Of a stretch of DNA of 7,740 nucleotides, positions 1 to 6,194 are shown piece after piece. The notes beneath the pieces are model-generated. The model ran no database searches, was not told the origin of the DNA, and saw only the letters and a program-made list of their open reading frames with translations. Both the position numbers and the translations under genes were made by a program. The stretch is from CALZIK01 sp046756565 (GTDB lineage: Bacteria; Acidobacteriota; Thermoanaerobaculia; Multivoradales; JAHEKO01), in contig JBHHWO010000184.1 of assembly GCA_046756565.1 (NCBI GenBank), positions 1 to 7,740 on the forward strand, written 5' to 3'. Every line of letters starts with the position of its first letter. Position 1 is the stretch's first letter.

Positions 1-21
1 TTCTACCACGGGCTGCTAGGG
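1..21 (-). repeat. Left copy of a 21-bp inverted repeat
   Basis: The first 21 bases of the window are the exact reverse complement of 7686-7706. Read on the minus strand, both copies begin CCCTAGCAG and end GTGGTAGAA. In the right copy the TAG is the stop codon of the second propeller gene. In the left copy the TAG is not preceded by an open frame of any length, because a TGA lies nine codons upstream in the same frame. Both copies also have GGCGAAG a short distance before the repeat. The window begins exactly at the repeat edge, so its true outer limit is unknown. It could be a dispersed genomic repeat, the end of an element, or an assembly effect. Confidence 0.85.
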
Positions 22-291
22 CTTCGCCGCGCCGGACCCTGCTGCTCAGTTCCGGCTGGGCCTCCACAGTCGCTGCCAAACACCAAATCTCGAGCCACCT
101 TCCGCGCCGCTCGTCTAATAAAGACGCTCGAGGTGAGAGTCAGTCATATGCAGTGATCCACGCATTGACTCCGCCGTCTCGCTCCTGACCGGCTGCAACA
201 CCGGTGAGGCGCCGCCTGGGCCTCGTCGTCGCCTTCGCGGAACCATGTGAGGAGGTGCACCATCCGGCGTGGTGAGTGGAGGGAGAGGGGA

Positions 292-437
292 GGAACCGCG
301 ATTTGCCCGCACCGCAGAGGGCAGGTGGGGACGGCAGGTCGCTGAGACAGCTAACCCCCAGCCAGCCCAGTGCGGCGCCCTGTTCCAGAGCGGCGGTCCC
401 CACCTACCCGCGAGGAGACGCGCAAATTGCCCGGACC
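292..437 (-). repeat. Large imperfect inverted repeat, possible structured RNA
   Basis: The core arms are 299-332 and 396-429, each 34 bases, aligned without gaps and separated by 63 bases. Twenty-four of 34 positions are Watson-Crick pairs. The innermost part, next to the loop, is strongest: arm sequence AGGTGGGGAC is perfectly matched, and ATTTGC is matched near the outer end. As minus-strand RNA, four further positions become G-U wobbles, giving 28 of 34 paired with an unbroken 14-bp inner stem. On the plus strand those four would be A-C mismatches. Pairing may extend outward to 292 and 437 through short CCG/CGG and GG/CC segments. The loop contains a small GCTG-CAGC hairpin. No promoter is evident. 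It may be a noncoding RNA, a dispersed repeat or a miniature element. Confidence 0.6.
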
Positions 438-570
438 GACCTCTCCACGAGCCCGCCGGATCGCACCGACGGAACGGTGAAGCGAGGCGACGAGCGAGGC
501 CATCAACCGGCGCCGTCATTCGCTCCAGAGGTCGCCCCCAAGGCTAGGAGGCGGCGTTTGAAGGCGGTGG

Positions 571-1419
571 CTACGCCGGCCGGGCGCTCTCCCAGGCGAT
601 GAGCGCTCGCTTGCGGGCCGCGCCCCAACGGTAGTTGCCGATCGCGCCGCTCTTTCGGATCACGCGATGGCACGGAATCAAGTAGGCCACCGGATTGGCC
701 GCCAGCGCGTTGCCAACGGCTCGGTTGGCCCCCGGCCGGCCCGCCGCCCGGGCGATTCCCTCATAGGAGGTGAGCGCGCCCCTCGGGACGCCGATCAGGG
801 CCTTCCACACGGCGAGCTGGAAGTTGGTTCCGGCCACGCGGACCAGCAGCTCCGACGGCTCGGCATCCCGATCGAAGATCTCACGGATCAGCTCACCGGT
901 CGCGCGATCGTCTCGGCGGAAATCCGCAGCCGGCCAGGTGCTCTCGAGGTCGTCGAGCTCGCGTCGGGTCTCGTGACCGCTCGACGTCAGGAAGGCCAGA
1001 CGGTGGATCCCTCGGTCGCTCGCCGCCAAAAAGGCCTTGCCGAACGGGGTCGTGTGCCGGCCGTAACGGAGCTCGAGTCCCTCGCCGCCGCCCTTGTACT
1101 CGCCCGGGCTCATCGCCTCGAGCTTGACGAAGTGATCGTGCAGACGCCCCGGCCCCGAGAGACCGACTTCCAGGCTGGTGTCGAGCACGCTGGTCGGTCT
1201 GTTGAGCATTTCCTTGGCATGTTCGACGGTCAGGTATTCCAGGAACCTCTTCGGGCTCACTCCCGCCCAGCGCTTGAACAGCCGCTGGGTGCGGCCGGCG
1301 CTCAGGCCGACGGCTTCCGCGACCTGCAACAGGCTAGGTTGCTCTTCGACGCGCTCGCTCAGGAAGCCGATTGCGCGGGCGACACGGGCGAAGTCGGTGG
1401 ATCTCTCTGCTGTCATCAT
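571..1419 (-). CDS. Ada-like AraC HTH / O6-alkylguanine-DNA alkyltransferase
   Basis: This 282-residue protein is predicted to repair O6-alkylguanine in DNA by moving the alkyl group onto its own cysteine in a single-use reaction. It probably also binds DNA as a regulator. Residues about 8-108 form an AraC-type helix-turn-helix domain (QRLFKRWAGVSPKRFLEYL at 45-63). Residues about 115-282 form the alkyltransferase domain, with the active-site PCHRV motif at 249-253 (acceptor Cys250), the NRAVGNA stretch at 232-238 and GNYRWG at 261-266. The N-terminal zinc/methylphosphotriester domain of full Ada is missing, as in the shorter Ada-like proteins of many bacteria. The start is one of two adjacent ATGs (1419 or 1416). 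A GGAG lies just upstream and spaces better with the second. The frame is open further up to 1632, but that part overlaps the transporter gene and looks non-native. The gene lies 62 bases downstream of the transporter gene. Whether it senses alkylation damage and controls its own operon is inference. Confidence 0.93.
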   Translation of the reverse strand: MMTAERSTDFARVARAIGFLSERVEEQPSLLQVAEAVGLSAGRTQRLFKRWAGVSPKRFLEYLTVEHAKEMLNRPTSVLDTSLEVGLSGPGRLHDHFVKLEAMSPGEYKGGGEGLELRYGRHTTPFGKAFLAASDRGIHRLAFLTSSGHETRRELDDLESTWPAADFRRDDRATGELIREIFDRDAEPSELLVRVAGTNFQLAVWKALIGVPRGALTSYEGIARAAGRPGANRAVGNALAANPVAYLIPCHRVIRKSGAIGNYRWGAARKRALIAWESARPA

Positions 1420-1481
1420 GCTCCGTAGATTAGCCCTCCCCATCGCGCAGAACCACCCGATTCTTGCCGCCCTGAATGACC

Positions 1482-2234
1482 CTACATCCCCACCAGAAGA
1501 AGTACTCCCGACGCCGCCACGACCGCCAGGACGAACCACCGCACGAACTCGACGCCGCGCTCGGTGGCGAGCCGGGTCGCCCACCAGGCGCCGGCCATAT
1601 TGCCCAGACCCAGGGTGATTCCGGGCAACCAAGCCACCTGATCGTGCATCAGGAAGACCGCGAGGGCGAACACCGTGAAGCAGAGAACGATCAACACCTT
1701 GATCGCGTTGGCTCGCACGAGGTCGTAGCCGGCTCCGAGGACCAGGGTCACCAGCAGGAACATGCCGACTCCCGCCTGGATGAAGCCACCGTAGACGCCG
1801 ACGAAAAACAGACCGGCCCAGACGGCCGGACCGTGCCCGGTCGCCTCGGAGCGCCTACCCACGAGCCATCGCTCGGGGCGAAACACGATCACCGGCAGGA
1901 GAAGCAAGAAGACCGCCCCGATGACCCGGCGCAAGAGCTCTTCATCGAGGTCCACCGCCAGCCGCGCGCCGAGGATCGCACCCGCGATGGCCGGCACGGC
2001 GAGCATTCCGCTCCGCCGGACGTCGAGAACGCCGAAGTCTCGGAAGCGTGAGACTGCGACCACGTTCTGCATCAGGATCGCCAGCCGGTTGGTACCGTTG
2101 GCCACAGTCGGCGGCAATCCCAGGAAGATCAACGCCGGAAGAGTCACCAGCGATCCGCTCCCCGCCAGCGTGTTGACAAAGCCGGCGATGAATCCGGCCA
2201 CCAGAAGCATCGCTGGTATCGCGTAGTCGGGCAC
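1482..2234 (-). CDS. TSUP family (TauE/SafE) membrane transporter
   Basis: This 250-residue, very hydrophobic protein fits the TSUP (formerly DUF81) family of inner-membrane transporters. Members move sulfite, sulfoacetate, thiosulfate or other small organic anions. About seven to eight membrane segments can be picked out, roughly at residues 5-25, 28-45, 75-95, 103-119, 137-170 (probably two), 177-196, 203-220 and 231-249. The family's internal duplication is visible: an N-terminal NTLAGSGSLVTLPAL motif at 21-35 is echoed by a glycine-rich GVYGGFIQAGVGMFLL at 146-161. The length is usual for the family. The start is GTG, three bases after the stop of the upstream YjbQ gene, which suggests translational coupling. 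The nearest in-frame ATG (2210) has no ribosome binding site and would cut into the first membrane segment. The substrate cannot be read from sequence; nothing nearby is an obvious sulfur-metabolism gene. Confidence 0.92.
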   Translation of the reverse strand: MPDYAIPAMLLVAGFIAGFVNTLAGSGSLVTLPALIFLGLPPTVANGTNRLAILMQNVVAVSRFRDFGVLDVRRSGMLAVPAIAGAILGARLAVDLDEELLRRVIGAVFLLLLPVIVFRPERWLVGRRSEATGHGPAVWAGLFFVGVYGGFIQAGVGMFLLVTLVLGAGYDLVRANAIKVLIVLCFTVFALAVFLMHDQVAWLPGITLGLGNMAGAWWATRLATERGVEFVRWFVLAVVAASGVLLLVGM

Positions 2235-2237
2235 GGC

Positions 2238-2654
2238 TCAGTCGCCCAGAATCGTACCGACCAGCGGGCGTTTGCGGGGGCCGTTGTCGAAGTTCAAGAC
2301 GACGATCTGCTGCCAGGTCCCGAGCGCGAGCCCGCCGTTCTTGATCGGCACGACCAGCGAGGTGCCGAGAAGCGCCGAACGTAGGTGTGAGAAACCGTTG
2401 CCGTCATGCCAACGCTGGTTATGCCGGTAGTCGCCGTCGACCGGCGCAATCGCCTCCAGGGCCCGGGCGAGATCGGCAAGAGCGCCGGATTCGTACTCGA
2501 TCGTCGTGATGCCGCCGGTCGAGCCCACGACCTGAAGGCTCAGGATGCCGGTTGCGACCCCGGACTCGGAGACCCATCGCGACACCAGGGGCGTCACGTC
2601 CTCGTGGCCGAACGCCTCGGCGAGGCTCAAGGTGGCTTCGAACTGCCTCAGCAT
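2238..2654 (-). CDS. yjbQ: YjbQ / UPF0047 family protein
   Basis: This 138-residue protein belongs to the YjbQ (UPF0047) family, small cytoplasmic proteins often annotated as secondary thiamine-phosphate synthase because E. coli YjbQ shows weak activity of that kind. The true physiological role is unsettled. Family hallmarks are present in order: STGGIT at 45-50, followed by an acidic residue in TIEYES; the His-rich segment at 71-97 with the conserved YRHN (His78) and GFSHLRSALLG (His90); and LGTWQQIVVLNFDNGPRKR at 111-129, the most diagnostic motif. The length is normal and nothing looks broken. The ATG start has only a weak AGAAG upstream. The gene follows the dehydrogenase by 23 bases and precedes the transporter by 3 bases, so all three are probably one transcript. 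Family assignment is secure; function is not. Confidence 0.94.
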   Translation of the reverse strand: MLRQFEATLSLAEAFGHEDVTPLVSRWVSESGVATGILSLQVVGSTGGITTIEYESGALADLARALEAIAPVDGDYRHNQRWHDGNGFSHLRSALLGTSLVVPIKNGGLALGTWQQIVVLNFDNGPRKRPLVGTILGD

Positions 2655-2677
2655 CGCGAACTTCTACCGGGGTCCCG

Positions 2678-3724
2678 TCAGGGTCGCTCGGGAACTAGCA
2701 GCACCTTGACACAACCGTCCTGCCGCCGGTCGAAGCGGCGATAGGCCTCCACTGCGTCTTCGAGGCCGACGCGATCGGTGACGATACCGACCAGTTCCTC
2801 GGATCGCACGGCGGCGACTTCGAGAGCCTCTTCCAGGTAGGCACGTACCGGACACCGGCCGGCGCGATAGGTGAGGTTCTTATCGTAGGCGTCGCCTGGC
2901 GAAAAGGCGAACGCGGCTTCGCTGTGGACGCCGGCCGCGGCGATCGTACCGCCCGGACGGACGAGCTCGAACGCCAGCCTGCTCGCCTCCTGCGAGCCGA
3001 CCATCTCGAGCACGGAGTCGACCCTCCGTGCGGACGCGGGCGTGTGGGCGCCCTCTGGGCCGCGCGGGCCCAGCGCGACCGCGCCGAGGCTTTGCGCTAG
3101 GCTACGTCGCTCCGGAACCGGGTCGATGGCGAGAACCTCCGCGGCTCCGCGCTGGCGGCAGGCGACGATCGCCATCAGCCCGACGGGTCCACAACCGAGC
3201 ACCGCGACGGTGGCTCCGGCCGCGACGCCGGCCATGTCCGCGGCGAAGAGCCCGGTCGAGAGGATGTCGCCGGCGAACAGGGCCGCCTCCGGGGGCGTGG
3301 CCTCCGGCACCTTCGCCAGGGTCGTATCGGCCAGCGGCACGCGCACCGATTCGGCCTGACCACCGTGGAGCCCCTCACCATTCTCGATCCAGCCAAAGAG
3401 CTGGCCTCGCTCGCAGCGGGCGGTCAGACCGCAGAGGCAGTACGGGCACTCTCCGCAGCTGGTGGTAAAGGGGGCCACTACCCGATCGCCTTCTTTGAAC
3501 GAGCGGACCTCGGCGCCTCGCGCCACCACGGTGCCCAGAAACTCGTGGCCCATCACCGTCCCGGGCTCGAGGCCTTCCTCCCGGCCCCGGTACGGATGAA
3601 GGTCCGACCCGCAGATGGCCGCGAGCTCCACCTCGACGATGACATCGCCGGGCGACTCCACTCGCGGATCGTCAACGTCTTCAAGCCGAAGATCGTACGG
3701 CGCTCGGAACACGACGCCCTTCAT
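2678..3724 (-). CDS. Zinc-dependent alcohol dehydrogenase (MDR superfamily)
   Basis: This 348-residue cytoplasmic enzyme of the medium-chain dehydrogenase/reductase superfamily is expected to interconvert an alcohol and an aldehyde or ketone using NAD(P). The GroES-like catalytic domain is N-terminal. Visible zinc ligands are Cys38 (AICGSDLH) and the GHE motif His60-Glu61. The structural zinc site is complete: Cys90, Cys93, Cys96 and Cys104. The Rossmann fold carries GCGPVG at 177-182, with Asp201 at the end of the next strand, which usually favours NAD over NADP. The segment GLHGGQAESVRVPLADTTL at 118-136 resembles the glutathione-independent formaldehyde dehydrogenase-like subgroup, but the substrate remains unknown. 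The ATG start has GGAAAGG seven bases upstream. It is the first gene of the minus-strand cluster and diverges from the propeller lipoprotein gene. Confidence 0.95.
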   Translation of the reverse strand: MKGVVFRAPYDLRLEDVDDPRVESPGDVIVEVELAAICGSDLHPYRGREEGLEPGTVMGHEFLGTVVARGAEVRSFKEGDRVVAPFTTSCGECPYCLCGLTARCERGQLFGWIENGEGLHGGQAESVRVPLADTTLAKVPEATPPEAALFAGDILSTGLFAADMAGVAAGATVAVLGCGPVGLMAIVACRQRGAAEVLAIDPVPERRSLAQSLGAVALGPRGPEGAHTPASARRVDSVLEMVGSQEASRLAFELVRPGGTIAAAGVHSEAAFAFSPGDAYDKNLTYRAGRCPVRAYLEEALEVAAVRSEELVGIVTDRVGLEDAVEAYRRFDRRQDGCVKVLLVPERP

Positions 3725-3879
3725 CGCTCGGCCTTTCCGATCTGCATCGGGCGATTATCTCCCGGACGGGCTTCGGGAAAGCCGCGACCGGCGCTCAGAC
3801 CGTATTCGATAAGATGCCCGTTCCCGGCGGCATGCGCCCTGCACCCGTCGTACCCAACCTGAAGCGAGGAAATGTCGAA
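3725..3879. promoter_or_regulatory. Divergent intergenic region with candidate promoter elements
   Basis: These 155 bases separate the start codons of two divergent genes and must contain, or lie close to, both promoters. On the minus strand GATAAT (plus positions 3754-3759) matches five of six bases of a sigma70-type -10 box about 30 bases upstream of the dehydrogenase ATG, but there is no good -35 at the right distance. On the plus strand an AT-richer patch, TATTCGATAAGAT (3803-3815), is the best -10 candidate for the lipoprotein gene, again without a clear -35. A short perfect hairpin (GGCTT, CGGGA loop, AAGCC) sits at 3769-3783 between the two candidates and could be an operator. High GC makes these calls weak. 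Confidence 0.35.
3866..3870 (+). promoter_or_regulatory. Ribosome binding site deciding the lipoprotein start
   Basis: GAGGA lies nine bases before the ATG at 3880. That start places a charged N-terminus directly before a hydrophobic helix and lipobox. The open frame extends upstream to an ATG at 3814, but the added 22 residues (Pro/Val-rich) would bury the signal peptide and have no comparable ribosome binding site. An ATG at 3886 is a second possibility with longer spacing. Confidence 0.6.
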
Positions 3880-6192
3880 ATGCCGATGAAATCTGCATTG
3901 CCGCTCTGTCTGCGCAAGTTCGCATGGCTGCCCGCAATAGTCGCTCTGCCATTGGTTTCGATATCCGGTTGTGCCACCACGGCGCCGATGCGTGACGCCT
4001 CGAACTCGATGCAGGCGGCGCAAGCGCCCGAGCCGGCCGCCGACGGGAGCGGAACCGCCGCAAACTACGAGTGGTCGAACTGGCGGGGGCCCTGGCGTAC
4101 GGGTGTCAGCCCCGAGACGGGCTTGATCTCGTCTTGGTCCCTGGACGGGGAGAATCTGCTCTGGCGGAGGCCCTGGGTCGGTCGTTCGACGCCAGTGGTG
4201 CTCGACGCGCGGGTGTGCGCCAACGGCCGGACCGGTGAGGGCGTCTACCGCCAGGAGATCGTCGCCTGTTTCGACGTCGCCACCGGCGATCAGATCTGGG
4301 AGCACCGCTTCAACGTGTTTCACACTTCGGTGCCCTGGACCCGGGTCGGATGGGCCCATGTAACTGGCGATTCCGAGACCGGCTACCTCTACGTCCAGGG
4401 CGTCGGCGGCATCTTTCTCTGCCTCGACAGCGCCACCGGAGAGGTGATCTGGGAGCGGCGCCTGATCGAGGAGTTCGGCTTCATGGAAGGCTACGGCGGC
4501 CGCACGCAGACACCGTTTGTCGACGGCGACAAGATCATCGTCACCTTCTCGAACACCTCCTGGGGACCGGAGGGCCGGCCGCTTCACCGCTTTCGGGCCT
4601 TCGACAAGCGAACCGGTGAGCTCCTCTGGGTTGCGCAGCCGGCGCCGTCCCAGGCCGACAAGAACACTCAGTCGACTCCCAATCTGATGGTCGTCGGAGA
4701 CAGGCGGTTGATCGTCGCCGGCAACGGTGGCGGCGGTATCTACGCGGTCGAAGCCGAGACCGGTGAGCCGGTCTGGGGCTTCCAGCTTTCCAAACGCGGC
4801 ATCAACAGCTCGGTCGTCGTCGACGGTACACGTGTCTACGTCTCGCACAGCGAAGAGAACGTCGACGAGGGAACCATGGGTCGCCTGGTCGCGATCGACG
4901 GCACCGGAGCCGGAGACGTCACCCGGACCCACGAGATCTGGAGAGCACCGATCTCGGCGGGCTTCACCACCGCCGCGCTGGCGGACGGCGTCCTCTACGT
5001 GGTCGACAATTCCGCGAACCTCCACGCCGTCGACGCGGCGACGGGCGAGGAGAAGTGGCAGCTCAACGTCGGTCGTGTCGGCAAGGGCTCGCCGGTCTGG
5101 GCCGACGGCAAGCTCTATCTGACCGAGGTCAACGGCCGGGTCGTGATCGTCGAGCCGAGCGAGACCGAAGGGATAATCCTGGATACCGAAGAGATCAAGA
5201 TGCCCGATGGCCGCGCTGCCGAGATCTACGGCTCGGTGGCGATCGCCGACGGCCGGATCTTCTTTACCACCGAAGAGGGTCTGTACGCGATCGGGGATCC
5301 GGATGCCGCTTCGACCTCGTCCGCGTCGCCCGAGATGCCCGAGGCCGACATCGCCGGATCGGGTCCGCCCGCGAGTATCCGCGTGCTCCCCGGTGAGGTG
5401 CAGATTCGAGCCGACGAGAGCGTCGATTTTCGCGTCGTGGCATTCGACGCCGCGGGCCGGCCGCTGGGCGAGCGAGACGCTTCCTGGACCCTGGCCGGCC
5501 TGGCCGGCTCGGTCGACACCCAGGGCGTCTACAGCCCCGGCCCGAACGCCACCTCGGACACCGGCATGATCGTCGCCACGCTCGGCGATCTTGAAGCCAA
5601 GGGCCGGATCCGGGTCCTCGACCACCTGCCCCTCGAAGAGGATTTCGAGTCGACCGAGCCCGGGTCGCGACCTTCGTACATGATGGCCTATCTCGCCAGG
5701 TTCGCGGTCGCCGATCTCGACGGCAATCGAGTCCTCACCAAGGGGCCTTCGCCGATCAAGATCCATCGCCACATCACCTTCCTGGGTCACCGCGACGAGA
5801 CCGACTACACCATCGAGGCCGACATCATGGGCACCAAAGACCGGCGCCGGATGCCCGACATCGGCCTGATCAACTCCGGCTACACGTTCGATCTGCTCGG
5901 CGACCACCAGCGCATTCAGGTGCGCTCCTGGCAGGCGGGTCTGCGCATGATGCAGCAAGTCGATTTTGACTGGGAGCCGGACACCTGGTATCGCATGAAG
6001 TTTCAGGTCTTCGAGCAGGACGGCTGGGCGCAAGTGCGCGGCAAGGTCTGGCCAAAGGGTAAGGACGAGCCGGCCGCCTGGTCGCTCTCGGCTACCGACC
6101 CACTACCGATTACCTCCGGCGCTCCCGGACTCTCCGGGTTCTCGCCGACTCCGCTCTACTACGACAACATCCGCGTCACGAGGAACAACTGA
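3880..6192 (+). CDS. Lipoprotein: PQQ-like beta-propeller, Ig-like and jelly-roll domains
   Basis: This 770-residue protein is predicted to be an exported lipoprotein. Residues 1-30 are a lipoprotein signal with lipobox ISGC and lipidated Cys31, followed by an Ala/Pro-rich tether to about 60. Residues about 64-473 form a PQQ-like beta-propeller. Repeated TG-x-x-x-W blade motifs occur at FDVATGDQIW (131-140), LDSATGEVIW (182-191), FDKRTGELLW (241-250), VEAETGEPVW (290-299) and VDAATGEEKW (385-394). A Ser/Ala/Pro linker (474-496) leads to an Ig-like (Big-type) domain at about 497-580. A C-terminal domain at about 584-768 ends in YYDNIRV, resembling LamG/DUF1080-type jelly rolls that bind carbohydrates. 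There is no adjacent Cys-Cys pair of the kind seen in PQQ alcohol dehydrogenases, so a scaffold or binding role is more likely than a dehydrogenase. The next gene starts two bases after the stop. The partner or ligand is unknown. Confidence 0.92.
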   Translation: MPMKSALPLCLRKFAWLPAIVALPLVSISGCATTAPMRDASNSMQAAQAPEPAADGSGTAANYEWSNWRGPWRTGVSPETGLISSWSLDGENLLWRRPWVGRSTPVVLDARVCANGRTGEGVYRQEIVACFDVATGDQIWEHRFNVFHTSVPWTRVGWAHVTGDSETGYLYVQGVGGIFLCLDSATGEVIWERRLIEEFGFMEGYGGRTQTPFVDGDKIIVTFSNTSWGPEGRPLHRFRAFDKRTGELLWVAQPAPSQADKNTQSTPNLMVVGDRRLIVAGNGGGGIYAVEAETGEPVWGFQLSKRGINSSVVVDGTRVYVSHSEENVDEGTMGRLVAIDGTGAGDVTRTHEIWRAPISAGFTTAALADGVLYVVDNSANLHAVDAATGEEKWQLNVGRVGKGSPVWADGKLYLTEVNGRVVIVEPSETEGIILDTEEIKMPDGRAAEIYGSVAIADGRIFFTTEEGLYAIGDPDAASTSSASPEMPEADIAGSGPPASIRVLPGEVQIRADESVDFRVVAFDAAGRPLGERDASWTLAGLAGSVDTQGVYSPGPNATSDTGMIVATLGDLEAKGRIRVLDHLPLEEDFESTEPGSRPSYMMAYLARFAVADLDGNRVLTKGPSPIKIHRHITFLGHRDETDYTIEADIMGTKDRRRMPDIGLINSGYTFDLLGDHQRIQVRSWQAGLRMMQQVDFDWEPDTWYRMKFQVFEQDGWAQVRGKVWPKGKDEPAAWSLSATDPLPITSGAPGLSGFSPTPLYYDNIRVTRNN

Positions 6193-6194
6193 CC

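Larger units (their letters stand above)
1..570. other. Gene-free stretch with repeats
   Basis: I see no credible gene here. The open frames in this stretch translate to Arg/Pro/Ser-rich sequence with no recognisable motif, no convincing ribosome binding site and no resemblance to a family I know. No tRNA or rRNA is recognisable. The stretch lies downstream of the alkyltransferase gene. It contains the left 21-bp repeat, the large inverted repeat at 292-437, a small 5-bp hairpin at 112-126 (CGTCT, AATAA loop, AGACG), and an 8-bp direct repeat AGCGAGGC at 481-488 and 493-500. I see no hairpin followed by a T-tract that would serve as a terminator for the alkyltransferase gene. Confidence 0.7.

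Noticed and set aside
112..126. CGTCT-AATAA-AGACG hairpin as a terminator
   Set aside because: The stem is only 5 bp, no T-tract follows on either strand, and it is about 450 bases from the nearest gene end.
140..403. Possible 87-residue minus-strand protein in the left region
   Set aside because: It would start at GTG inside the large inverted repeat, has no ribosome binding site and no recognisable domain. Its length is explained by high GC and the repeat.
1420..1632. N-terminal extension of the alkyltransferase frame into the transporter gene
   Set aside because: The extra 71 residues are Arg/Gly-rich, overlap 151 bases of the transporter gene, and precede the point where the AraC-type domain normally begins.
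2662..2670. TTCTACCGG between the dehydrogenase and YjbQ genes as a third copy of the 21-bp repeat
   Set aside because: Only the first seven bases match in order before the sequence diverges, which is expected by chance in this length.
3721..6033. Open frame of 770 codons antisense to the propeller lipoprotein gene
   Set aside because: Its codons are in exact register with the sense codons, so a stop would need a TTA, CTA or TCA codon in the real gene, and these are rare at high GC. The translation is Asp/Gly/Arg-rich with no family motif, while the sense frame has clear domains.
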